64,000 bases of DNA, taken from positions 4,872,227 to 4,936,226 of the forward strand of contig NZ_JAUSVL010000001.1 in the NCBI RefSeq assembly GCF_030814695.1, in the 5' to 3' direction. Positions 53,081-61,644 of this stretch are shown one piece after another. Each line of letters opens with the position of its first letter. Within the stretch, counting starts at the first letter, position 1. The notes beneath the pieces are model-generated. The model had not been told where the DNA came from. It saw only the letters and a program-made list of their open reading frames with translations, and did no database searches. The translations under genes and the position numbers were made by a program. Source of the stretch: Oligosphaera ethanolica (GTDB lineage Bacteria; Verrucomicrobiota; Lentisphaeria; Oligosphaerales; Oligosphaeraceae).

Positions 53081-53629
53081 TCAGTAAAAAATATTCATAT
53101 AGTTACTCCATGTTTTTTGCCACCTAATCGTCACTCCTGGCCTGTCATCTCTTATGAAACCAAAAAGACTAATATCGTCATTAGCCTCCTTAAATATCAT
53201 CAATACAAAGATATAATTGACTCTTTGACAAATATAAATATCAGATTTGGCAGAGGTTACGACATCATAAGTAAATATTTCTCCTGAATAGTCGCCCTCC
53301 TTGATATGATTAAGAAAGGATTCCATTTCTTGATTAGTTGTTTTTTCTGAAAATCCATATTTTCCCAATGTTTTATATATTTCTTCTCTTGATTTGTAAT
53401 ATAAATCATAACCCACAATCGTAGGGTTATCATCTACTTCCACTAAGTTTTCGATTATTTTGCGCATAAGTTCCCATGAGTCTTTGATTACAATCTCAGC
53501 ATCATCGTATGTATATGATGGTGATATTTCTTTCGCACGATTTATACAGGAAAAGTTAGTTGAATATAACAATACAAGAGCACATATATAAAATACGTTA
53601 GCATACAACGATTTTCTGTTCGTCCTCAT
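53081..53629 (-). CDS. AT-rich small lipoprotein-like protein, candidate immunity partner
   Basis: 182 aa. The hydrophobic N-terminus VFYICALVLLYSTNFSC ends in a Cys in a lipobox-like setting (weak match, Asn/Phe at -3/-2). The rest is a small alpha/beta protein, DDAEIVIKDSWELMRKIIENLVEVDDNPTIVGYDLYYKS..., not recognised. Codon use and AT content are unlike the GC-rich neighbours, indicating transfer. It directly follows the split HExxH gene in the same direction; toxin-immunity pairs are typically arranged so. That role is inferred. Confidence 0.7.
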   Translation of the reverse strand: MRTNRKSLYANVFYICALVLLYSTNFSCINRAKEISPSYTYDDAEIVIKDSWELMRKIIENLVEVDDNPTIVGYDLYYKSREEIYKTLGKYGFSEKTTNQEMESFLNHIKEGDYSGEIFTYDVVTSAKSDIYICQRVNYIFVLMIFKEANDDISLFGFIRDDRPGVTIRWQKTWSNYMNIFY

Positions 53630-53700
53630 GCTATTGATTTCCTCTCATTTGAAATATTAATAGGAGATCACTAGGCCAGCATACATATCATACAAAAAGC

Positions 53701-54458
53701 CTATTGTGTGCAGGCGTTACGTATAGCGTTCATAGAATGTTCACACTCTTTCACTTTATTCATATATACTTCTTCTTTCCTTTTTTCTTCATTACAAACT
53801 CTATCCATTTGCAACCCTGGAGCATATTTTTCGCAATCATATTTTTTATTTTTATAAAGGTTATATTCTTTTTTCATTCTGCAATAACAATCGAGGTAAT
53901 CTGTTATAGCTCGAGGCCGTCCGAAAAGCACAGTCGGTTTTTGCGAGGGGGAGGGAAGGGTCATTGACCCTTCCCTCCCCCTCGCGCTCCCCCACCTATC
54001 CCTTTTCGGCTCAGCACATTGCGGCTATCGCTTCGCGACATCCGCAATGTGCTGAGCGTCAGCGGATAAGGGCATGTGCTGAACTTTTCTCCGTTGTTTT
54101 TCGGCAGTCATATCTATTTTATGGTCAAAAGAAGGCCGGTTTATTGTCAAAAGAATGCCGGATGAAGGCTGTTTTGACAGGAAAAAGTCGTCTGGGGACT
54201 TTTCGGATGGGCTCTAGCTCTAGCACATTTCTCCCCACAAACCACCTTACCATCTGCAGCCTCGTATAATTTAATCACATCGCTAAAATTAGTTTCCGAT
54301 TCCTTAACATGGAACGTCTCGTGTTCAGCAATTGTTGTTTTTTTATCCCAGCTCAATTCTTGTCCTGTACCAGGATATTTTACCTTTATCGTGCAATTGG
54401 TTGAAGCTAATATCTTATACTGATTCGGTTCACAGCCGTCCCATAACTTGACGGTGAG
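53701..54458 (-). pseudogene. HExxH-motif protein split by repeat A copy 4
   Basis: Removing 53913-54214 and one TAGCTC restores one frame. It starts mid-protein at LTVKLWDGCEPNQYKILAST (5' end lost to an IS4 fragment) and passes TTIAEHETFHVKESETNFSD, where HETFH fits the zincin HExxH motif. After the join it reads GEKCARAITDYLDCYCRMKKEYN and ends MNAIRNACTQ. It is Cys-rich. AT-rich like its downstream neighbour. A metallopeptidase-type effector C-terminus is a plausible reading; no upstream RHS or delivery domain is attached now. Confidence 0.78.
53913..54214. mobile_element. Repeat family A, copy 4 (302 bp, best preserved)
   Basis: Terminal inverted repeats GAGGCCGTCCGAAAAG and the complement of CTTTTCGGATGGGCTC. 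Exact 6-bp target duplication TAGCTC at 53907-53912 and 54215-54220. Palindrome GCGAGGGGGAGGG ... CCCTCCCCCTCGC with tip AAGGGTCATTGACCCTT. Second hairpin has 13-bp arms CAGCACATTGCGG / CCGCAATGTGCTG. No gene inside. Confidence 0.93.
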
Positions 54459-54520
54459 TTAGTAAAAAATGGATTCACAGCATCTTAATGGTAGCCTTGC
54501 AAGCAACCATAGGAGGTACC

Positions 54521-54737
54521 ATGAATCCACTGAAAAGTACTGTGTCAGTCCTTGCGCAAATTGCAAGTTGGATACCTGACCGGATTATCGACAACCTCGC
54601 CAAAAAGTATAAAATCCAGACGCGAGCCTTCAGCGCCAACAGCCATGTGATGGCTATGCTTTATGCGCATCTGGCGCATTCATTAAGCCTGAACGACATC
54701 TGTGACAGCCTTCACAACCACGCCGGCCCCCTTGCTC
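54521..54737 (+). pseudogene. N-terminal fragment of an IS4-family transposase
   Basis: About 72 codons from ATG 54521 (AGGAGG upstream): SVLAQIASWIPDRIIDNLAKKYK...FSANSHVMAMLYAHLAHSLSLNDICDSLHNH. This is the DUF4372 N-terminal segment of IS4-group transposases. It stops at repeat A copy 5; what follows that repeat does not continue the transposase. The fragment's left end cuts the HExxH gene. Confidence 0.85.
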
Positions 54738-55039
54738 GAGGCCGTCCGAAATGCATAGGTAGGTTTTGCGAGGGGGAGGAAAGGAGCATTGCTCCTTTCC
54801 TCCCCCTCGCGCTCCCCCACCTATCCCTTTTCGGCTCAGCACATTGCGGCTTTCGCTTCGCGACAGCCGCAATGTGCTGAGCGTCAGCAGGCGATAGTAT
54901 GTGCTGAACTTTTCTCCGTTGTTTTTCGGCAGTCATATTTATTTTACGGTCAAAAGAACGCCGGATTATGATCAAAAGAACGCCGGATGAAGGCTGTCTT
55001 GACAGGCAAAAGTCGTCTGGGGACTTTTCGGATGGGCTC
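54738..55039. mobile_element. Repeat family A, copy 5 (302 bp)
   Basis: Same length and ends as copy 4. Flanked by TTGCTC (54732-54737) and TTGCTG (55040-55045), 5 of 6 identical. Palindrome GCGAGGGGGAGGA ... TCCTCCCCCTCGC with tip AAGGAGCATTGCTCCTT. Sequence differs from copy 4 mainly in the stem tip. Confidence 0.9.
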
Positions 55040-55107
55040 TTGCTGGAAGCCAATGGCCAATGTCTTCTGCGCTTATGTCCTTGGCCGATTTTGTGGGTAC
55101 ACTATAG

Positions 55108-55308
55108 TCACCCGCCTCGGCACCACCCGGCATAACGACATTGACTCCTTGCTGCCACACAACTGGACTCCCGCACGCAACTGACACTACCCGCACACTA
55201 TCGCGCCACCGCCCCGATCCGCTTCACGCGGACCGGGGCTTTTCGCGTTCAGGTGCTAATGTAACCACGCGAAACACATGCGGAGATATGGGCTGGGCGA
55301 ACGCTTAC
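55108..55308 (+). mobile_element. IS66 right-end remnant
   Basis: About 200 bp matching 51387-51595, with a few substitutions. Encodes the last TnpC residues (TRLGTTRHNDIDSLLPHNW...) and the right terminal repeat GGGCTGGGCGAACGCTTAC. The rest of the element is absent. 55046-55107 is unassigned. Confidence 0.9.
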
Positions 55309-55310
55309 AA

Positions 55311-57176
55311 CGGAAGTTTGAGGGCCTCGCCGTGATTTCCTGCGTGGGTCGGGGAAATTTCAGCGAAATTTCGCTCTACCCACGTAGGAAACTTTTGCTG
55401 ATGGCGGATGCGCTCAATCCGGCCAGCTTGAGTAGCTGCCGGCATTGAGCCTCCGGCTGGCTCAACTGCTCATGGACTTCGTCTCCCAACTTGATTTTCC
55501 CTATTTGCAGCTCGCCCAGCTTGCTCCAGGCCGTTTGCAATGAAACACGCAGGTCTCCTTGCGGCTCCGTGAATTCCGCCAGTTTGTGGCGGGCCTTCCA
55601 GATGATCATGTATGCCAGCATGCAGACAAAAATGTGCGCCTTGACCCGCTCCGGATTCCACAGACGAATGGGGCGCATGAAGATATCCGTCGTCTTCATG
55701 GTTCGAAAGGTCTGTTCCACTTGCTGAAGTCCACGGTATTCATCCCGTGTCTGCTCGGCGCTTATGTCCAGGATATCGGTGGTAAACACATAGAAGCCGT
55801 CCATGGCGCGGTAGGACTCAATGAGTTCGTCCTTGCGGCGATAGCTGAAACGTCCTTCGCCATAGTCGACATCGAAGAAGCGCGCGCATTTCCATTTGTC
55901 GAACTTGGAGAACAACCTTTTGGCGATGAGTTTTTCCTGACGCAGACGCCCTTTTTGCACACTGGCTTCAATACCTTTGAGGACGGCCTCCGTTTTTTCG
56001 AGCATTCTATCGCGGTCGGCGCAGTTGCGTTCCTCCAACTCGGGGTTGTAGGATAGCACATAGTTGATTCCGTCATGCGACACTTGCACCAGCCTGGTGC
56101 GGTCAAACAAAGACAGCTGCAACGGGTGATCGTCATCCTCGACAAAGCGGGTGAACTCGTCGCGACTCAAGGCCGTGATGTACTTGATTTTCTCATATTC
56201 CCTGGCAGTCAGGTCGTTGCGTCTCGCCCGCGTCAGCATGCCCCGATCTCCAATGAAGACCATTTCCTCGATCCCGAACTTTTTCCTCATCGAGTCAATT
56301 CTGTCCATGACGGTGCTTTGGTCGCTGGTGTTTCCTTCGAAGACCTCCACACTTACGGGACAGCCAGCCTGGTCGGTGAGCATGCCGATGACGATTTGCT
56401 TCTTGCCTTGCTTGTGATCACGATTGTAGCCGAAAGCCTCCAGCGGGCACGCATTGCCCTCAAAATAACTGCTGGTGATGTCGTACAGGAACATGCGCGA
56501 TTGGTTCGGATGATTCCGTTTGAACAGATAGTGTTCGATGGTATCCTGGCAGGGAAACAAATGATCCAGAGCATAATACATCTGCTCCAGCTTGATATCC
56601 TCGTCGTCCAAACCGCATACCCGGGACAGACCGCTGCCTGGCAGGTTTTCAAACAGCGACTTCCGGGAATGCGGAAAGGCCTCCACGACTCGATCAAGGA
56701 TCAAGGCGAGAACCACTTTTCGATCCCGTTCGGGCAGGCAAGCCAGCGCGTCAAGGATGCCTAGTTCATCAGCAAAGTGATGCGCCACGGCCTCCGCGCC
56801 AAGCGGAATGGCCGACAAAAACTCGACCTTGAGATTGGTGTCACTGGATTCGCCATTTGACGAAAGAGAGTTGCTGATGGCCTTGACCGCTTCGGGAGGA
56901 AGCCCAGCCAAACTGGCCACACGCTTGAAGGTAGGCGTGCCCTTCGCTGTCCGGTAGCTGTACCCGATCCAAGAATAATGGTAGATTTTCCCGTGCTGCG
57001 TCTTCTTGAATTGCTGAACCCGGTATTTCATAGTCTGCCCCATTTTAACTAGCCTACAATACTTAAGTACAGATAGAAAATAATATAACACAAATTTTTG
57101 TCAAGTATCTAGACTACATTTCGAGCAAAAAAAAGAAAATTAGGCACGATTGTGTTGAAAACCCCTCAAACTTCCG
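55311..57176 (-). mobile_element. IS1634-like insertion sequence, complete (1866 bp)
   Basis: Terminal inverted repeats share CGGAAGTTTGAGGG at both ends. Exact 6-bp target duplication TTACAA at 55305-55310 and 57177-57182. Four of those bases are the last bases of the IS66 remnant, so it landed on the very tip of that element. Confidence 0.92.
55376..57031 (-). CDS. Transposase, IS1634/IS4 superfamily
   Basis: 551 aa from ATG 57031 (GGGGCAG upstream; ATG 57043 is an alternative). DDE residues: MFLYDITSSYFEG, MVFIGDRGML, and the YREK-type signature YRGLQQVEQTFRTMK with the catalytic Glu. The long beta-rich insertion before the last acid is usual for this group. Intact, so the element may be active. 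Confidence 0.93.
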   Translation of the reverse strand: MKYRVQQFKKTQHGKIYHYSWIGYSYRTAKGTPTFKRVASLAGLPPEAVKAISNSLSSNGESSDTNLKVEFLSAIPLGAEAVAHHFADELGILDALACLPERDRKVVLALILDRVVEAFPHSRKSLFENLPGSGLSRVCGLDDEDIKLEQMYYALDHLFPCQDTIEHYLFKRNHPNQSRMFLYDITSSYFEGNACPLEAFGYNRDHKQGKKQIVIGMLTDQAGCPVSVEVFEGNTSDQSTVMDRIDSMRKKFGIEEMVFIGDRGMLTRARRNDLTAREYEKIKYITALSRDEFTRFVEDDDHPLQLSLFDRTRLVQVSHDGINYVLSYNPELEERNCADRDRMLEKTEAVLKGIEASVQKGRLRQEKLIAKRLFSKFDKWKCARFFDVDYGEGRFSYRRKDELIESYRAMDGFYVFTTDILDISAEQTRDEYRGLQQVEQTFRTMKTTDIFMRPIRLWNPERVKAHIFVCMLAYMIIWKARHKLAEFTEPQGDLRVSLQTAWSKLGELQIGKIKLGDEVHEQLSQPEAQCRQLLKLAGLSASAISKSFLRG

Positions 57177-57182
57177 TTACAA

Positions 57183-57516
57183 GTGGAAAAGGATGGGCAA
57201 GAGGCGACGCATGGTTTTGCTGTTTGAAATAGTGAACGTTTGTCGGTGATGAGGCTCAGAAAACAGACGGCTTCTACCAGTCATGGATAATGGTGCGAGG
57301 TGTCGGCGCCAAGGAATGAAGAAATACGAAAACAGAGTGATATCTATAGGTCGTGCAAGCCCTTGGTTGGAAATGAATTGGCTTCTTTCAGACGTCCACA
57401 AGAGGGCTATTAAATCAAAATTTTTGAGCCACGAAAACTCCCAGTAAGTCCTTTTCGCAAAACCGGGAAGATGCCTATACACATTTACTTCACGGATTCA
57501 GAGGTCAGTTCAACTT
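57183..57516. other. Interval with a broken signal-peptide-like start
   Basis: No confident gene. On the minus strand ATG at about 57215 begins MRRLLPILFHL, similar to the start of the DUF1573 protein at 52770, and is cut where the IS66 remnant joined, so it may be the stump of a related gene. The rest appears non-coding. Confidence 0.5.
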
Positions 57517-57738
57517 CTACAGCTTCTCTATGTCTTCGTCAGCCTGTGGCCACGCCTGAAGTTCTCCGGTATCGAACTCAACGAGGAATCCCCCTTCAGA
57601 CAAGGCGTAGTGCGCAGCTTCGATTTCCCCAGGTTGAAACACTTTGACTATGAGGCCTTGCCGCCAGCCGTTCACAAGAACGCGATCCCCAGAACGGATT
57701 TCAACACCGTCCGAGTAAAGTAAGCGATTGTTACTCAT
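57517..57738 (-). CDS. Small protein after the RHS toxin, candidate immunity protein
   Basis: 73 aa from ATG 57738, which begins one base after the RHS stop. VEIRSGDRVLVNGWRQGLIVKVFQPGEIEAAHY...GGFLVEFDTGELQAW looks like a small SH3-like beta-barrel, and the C-terminus is acidic (PQADEDIEKL). Small acidic genes directly following RHS C-terminal toxins usually encode cognate immunity proteins. Family not recognised, so the role is from context. Confidence 0.75.
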   Translation of the reverse strand: MSNNRLLYSDGVEIRSGDRVLVNGWRQGLIVKVFQPGEIEAAHYALSEGGFLVEFDTGELQAWPQADEDIEKL

Positions 57739-57739
57739 A

Positions 57740-60382
57740 TCAGTAAGCTCCACCTCCTCCTGCCGGAACCACGGGACCTTCACTTGGCAATGGAGAAGCA
57801 CCACCGGTGGGCGGAACGTAGTCACGCTTCCAGAAACACCTGCATATCGGCCAAGGACTCTGGTGCATCTGGAAATGGTGCGTATGCGTTCCTCTATGGG
57901 GTTTATGAGGTCTTGCCGGGGGAACCGTATGCACTTCGAACGCCGTTGATCCAACGGAAGGAATACACGGGTAGCAACCGTGAGGTTTGTCAAGCTCTGC
58001 GAGGGCGCAACATCCGAGAATGCCAATGGCGATAATATCACCAATCGGGAGAGGGCCGTCTAATGCAGCGCAAGTGCCAGCCGCAGGGAGCCCAATCGCC
58101 CAGCTACTCAGTCCGTGAATATCGATGGAGTTGAGCGGATCATTGCTGATCATGAGATAGAGATTCCATTCAGCGGAAAACTCAGGAACGCCTGAACGTC
58201 CACTTGCGATGGCTGCTTCATACTCCCAAACAAAGTGTTCAAGTGGATCTGACAGACTGCCAGCAGGTATCGATAACACTTGTTCCAGAAACTGAAACTG
58301 AACGAGCATCTGCCTCGTCCGGTCAAATTCAGACGTTTCGGCATCTGGAGCCTGCGCATATCCCGCGGCACACTGGAAGCCGAGTTCGTTGATTGGGTCT
58401 CTGGATATCCACTTCCCAAAACGGGGTAATAAACATCTATAATTATACGAAACAGTCTTTGTTTCATCTGTGAAATATTCTGAACTAAATCCAAATATCA
58501 GTGGTTTTGCTTGGATTGCCACCCCAAACGGTGAAAACGCGTACCAAGCACTGGCGAGACCATTAGCACTCGCGATTTGCACCACATTCTTATTTGCATC
58601 ATGGAGGTGGAAGGAGTGCGCCGCGTTGGGGACGTCGGTCATCTGTAGTAGCACGTCCAAGCCGGCATCATCGGGCTGCCAGGTGTAGCGGCGCAGGGAT
58701 GAATCGGGATTGAGGGCATCCAGTTCCTCTATGAGTTTGAAGCCGTCGTAGACGAATTTGAGGTGGGTGGTGAGAGTCTGGCCGTCGTAGACCTTCTTTT
58801 CCACGCGGCGGCCCATGTAGTCGTATTGGAAGGTCAGGCGGTCGTCGCCCTTGGTGGTCTCGACCATGCGGTTTTCGCCGTTCCAGACCTGGGTCCAGCC
58901 GGTGGCGGCATTGACGGGTCGGTAGGTCATGGAGCCGTCGAGATCGTAGGTGAAATTCAACTGGACGTTGTTCTCCGTGGCGGAAGTGTACTGGTTGAGA
59001 TTGTTCGTGGTGTAGGTCCAGGGTACGCCGGCTTCGCTGGCGGAGATGCGGTTGCCGATGGGGTCGTAGGAATAGGCGTAGCTGTAGGACGCGTCCACGT
59101 TGGACAACGCGCCAGTGACTTCGGAGCGGTCGTTGTAGCTGTAGGTGATGGTGTCGGGCGTCGGGTGGGCCGAGCCGGCGCGGGACATGGAGGTCCGCCG
59201 GCCGATGGCGTCATTCGTGTAGCCGTAGGTGGAGATCGCGCCGTTCTGCACTTGGGTGATGAGATTGCGGTTTGCCTCATAGGTCCAGGCGGTGGTGACG
59301 CCGTTGGGGCGGGTCATTTGCGAGACCAGATCGCTGTTGGCCAGGCGGGTGTAGTCGAAATCCCCGGCGGGGGTGGTGATCTGGTTCAGGCGACCGTACA
59401 TGTCATAACCATAGCTGTAATTCGAAACGCCGCCTACGGCCAGGCCAAGTCTCCGGCCCTTCATGCCGGTGGTCGTGTAGCTGCGGGTCAAGGTTTTGTT
59501 GTACAGGCCCACGATGGCCTCGGAGACGTCCTGGAGCTGGGCGTCGTAGGTGAAGGTGCGGGTGCCGACGACATCCGTGACCGTGGCTGGCTGCCCGGCG
59601 CGGGTGTAGGCGTAGGCGATGTCGGGAGTGGCGTCGGAATAGTCGATGCCGAGGAGTTCGCCGGTGGCGACGTCGTAGGAATAGGTCGTTGTCAGCGGGT
59701 TGTCGTTGGCGTCGGTACGCGCCCAAGTGCGGGTCGCGAGTTTTCCGTCCACCGTGTAGGCGTAGGTCGGCCCATGGCCGTCGGCGTAGGTCTTGGCCGT
59801 GACCAGGCCCGAGGCGGCGTCGAATGTCCAGGTGGTGGTGTCGCCGGTTGGGGCGGGATCGGGCCAAGCGACGCCGTTCCAGGCAGTGCCACTGCGGAAG
59901 GTGGTCATCGTGATTCTTTGGCCGTAGGCGTCGTAGCCGTACTCGACCGGATAGTCGGCGTCGCCCCAGACGCGGGTCTGCTGGCCACGGGCGTTGTAGG
60001 CATAGCGGGTGTATTGATTCAGGGCGTTTTTCTTCCAGAGCAGGCGGCCGGAGCTCTCGTCGTACTCGTAACTCGTGGTATTGCCGGCGGCATCGCTTTC
60101 CGAAGCGACCAGACCAATCTTGCCGGCGGCCGTGTGATAGGTGACAGTCGCGGTTCCCGTGCGGGGAGCGGTGACGGAAGTCTGACGGCGCAGGCCGTCG
60201 TAGCCGACGGTCGTGGTCAGATTGGAGCGGGAGCGCACGGCGGTCACCAGACCGTTGACGCTGGTCTCCTGCTCGGCCACGGTCGAATCGGGATGCAGGG
60301 GCAGCTGCCCGACAGCGTTATGCAGCATTGCCCACATAGAGCGGACAGACGGCCATAGAGATGCCCAGTAGCGAAAGATCAC
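57740..60382 (-). CDS. RHS-repeat protein with variable C-terminal toxin-like domain
   Basis: 880 aa. Dozens of YD repeats (TTVGYDGLRRQTSVT, TSYEYDESSGRLLWKK, TYAYTVDGKLAT...). RHS core hallmark: YNYRCLLPRFGKWISRDPINE at ~660. Normally NLY...NDPLNSIDIHGL follows at once, but here ~70 residues are inserted before NLY at 740. The variable tip (~759-880) has GTHTHHFQMHQSP and a Cys pair (CRCFWKRDY), possible metal ligands. The N-terminus has no signal peptide or delivery domain and its first ~20 residues look foreign, so this is probably a 5'-truncated orphan. Confidence 0.85.
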   Translation of the reverse strand: MIFRYWASLWPSVRSMWAMLHNAVGQLPLHPDSTVAEQETSVNGLVTAVRSRSNLTTTVGYDGLRRQTSVTAPRTGTATVTYHTAAGKIGLVASESDAAGNTTSYEYDESSGRLLWKKNALNQYTRYAYNARGQQTRVWGDADYPVEYGYDAYGQRITMTTFRSGTAWNGVAWPDPAPTGDTTTWTFDAASGLVTAKTYADGHGPTYAYTVDGKLATRTWARTDANDNPLTTTYSYDVATGELLGIDYSDATPDIAYAYTRAGQPATVTDVVGTRTFTYDAQLQDVSEAIVGLYNKTLTRSYTTTGMKGRRLGLAVGGVSNYSYGYDMYGRLNQITTPAGDFDYTRLANSDLVSQMTRPNGVTTAWTYEANRNLITQVQNGAISTYGYTNDAIGRRTSMSRAGSAHPTPDTITYSYNDRSEVTGALSNVDASYSYAYSYDPIGNRISASEAGVPWTYTTNNLNQYTSATENNVQLNFTYDLDGSMTYRPVNAATGWTQVWNGENRMVETTKGDDRLTFQYDYMGRRVEKKVYDGQTLTTHLKFVYDGFKLIEELDALNPDSSLRRYTWQPDDAGLDVLLQMTDVPNAAHSFHLHDANKNVVQIASANGLASAWYAFSPFGVAIQAKPLIFGFSSEYFTDETKTVSYNYRCLLPRFGKWISRDPINELGFQCAAGYAQAPDAETSEFDRTRQMLVQFQFLEQVLSIPAGSLSDPLEHFVWEYEAAIASGRSGVPEFSAEWNLYLMISNDPLNSIDIHGLSSWAIGLPAAGTCAALDGPLPIGDIIAIGILGCCALAELDKPHGCYPCIPSVGSTAFEVHTVPPARPHKPHRGTHTHHFQMHQSPWPICRCFWKRDYVPPTGGASPLPSEGPVVPAGGGGAY

Positions 60383-60461
60383 GGTGCTGCTCCCATTGCC
60401 TTGGCACGTGCAGTGATTTTCAGGGGCGGATGCTTGACGGGCGAAAGAGCCTCAAGCAAAG

Positions 60462-60863
60462 TTACGCTGGCGGATAAACGCTTTTCGTCGTCTGGTGTGA
60501 AAACACCGTCAAAAAAATGATTTGGGAATCCAAATAGGCATGGACAGGAATGGAATGTCCGGTTGCATCACTCGCAAAGGTAATACTGCAAACGAGATAC
60601 GTCCACCACTTTGCGCTTAAGGCGCGTTCCTGGCCTTCTTTGCGGGCCAGTTCGGAGACGGAGCGGACCTGGCCGGACTCCAGAGCGTCGCGGTACTGAA
60701 AGCCCTGGACGACGGCTTTCTGCAAGGCCGTCATGGTGTCCGGGTCAAGGGCTGTGAGTTCGGTGTCGGGCTGCACGATGACGGTTTTGTGGCCGTCGTA
60801 CTTCAAGCGGGTGTCGATGGTCACCTCGATATTGCCATTGACCAGCTTCTTCACGTTTCTCAC
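60462..60863 (-). pseudogene. Truncated helix-turn-helix protein downstream of the recombinase
   Basis: GTG at 60863 overlaps the recombinase stop (GTGA). Residues 1-75 (MRNVKKLVNGNIEVTIDTRLKYDGHKT...FQYRDALESGQVRSVSELARKEG) match the start of the small DNA-binding protein that often follows serine recombinases on mobile elements. The helix-turn-helix is cut after SVSELARKEG; the remaining ~58 codons are unrelated sequence. Confidence 0.65.
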
Positions 60864-61451
60864 GCGCTCACCTCCTTTGTTTCAGCGATGACATGCTCCA
60901 GGCCATGGGTGTCATATTCGATGGCGACCTTGTCCGGGTGGACGGTGACCTTGGCGATGACCGTCCGCATGAATTTGTACTGCTCGACCGGGAACATGAG
61001 GTCCCAGACCTTGGCCAGGTCGCCGCAGGCGCTCAGGACCTGCCTGGACTGCAAGCGCCCGCCGTTCGCGTCGAGTTCCTTTGCTGCCTGCATGACTCCC
61101 GCCAGCGTTTCCGGCTTGGCCAGCATGACGCCGATTTCCGAAAGCAGGAGGGACTCCAGTTCAGCAGCCGGCACGCGCTTCAGCGGGCAGGTGCTGCGAA
61201 TGCGCCGGGTATCCTTCTGGCAGAGATAATACCGGTAGCTTTTGGCGGGCGCCTTCCGAGTGAAACTTTCCTTCATGATCCCCCCGCAGCAGCCGCAGAA
61301 GACCAGCCCCCGCAGGGGCGAAAGGCGTTTCTGCTGGCGGCCGTTGAAGCGCGCATGCTCCTGGAGCAGCCGCTGCACGGCATTCCAGGTCGCTTTCTTG
61401 ATGATGTGGCGCCCTGTGGGAGCAATTCTATGTCGTTGACCCACCTTAGGG
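60860..61451 (-). pseudogene. C-terminal remnant of a large serine recombinase
   Basis: About 195 codons survive. The recombinase zinc-beta-ribbon is clear: LRGLVFCGCCGGIMKESFTRK ... YYLCQKDTRRIRSTCPLKRV, followed by the coiled-coil region. The catalytic N-terminal resolvase domain is missing because repeat B copy 2 inserted at 61451. On the far side of the insertion a stop soon follows, so the gene was already damaged or shifted. Confidence 0.82.
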
Positions 61452-61644
61452 GCCGTTCGATAATTACATTGACAGCTATACCCAGGCACGCTGAAAGCGT
61501 GCGACATCGCAAACAAAAAAAGGTGAGGTTCCATTGCCTCTTTGGCCCCAGTCAGCTGCGCCGACTGGGGCCAAAGAGGCCGAGGAACACGAGCGCAATA
61601 GGCGCTGTACCCAGGGTGGCGCGCCGCCTTCGGCGTCGCTTGCC

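Noticed and set aside
57177-57482. 101-codon minus-strand frame
   Set aside because: No recognisable content; it crosses the IS target duplication, and only the last residues resemble a signal peptide.
58763-60358. 531-codon plus-strand frame
   Set aside because: Antisense to the RHS repeats; its periodicity only mirrors them.
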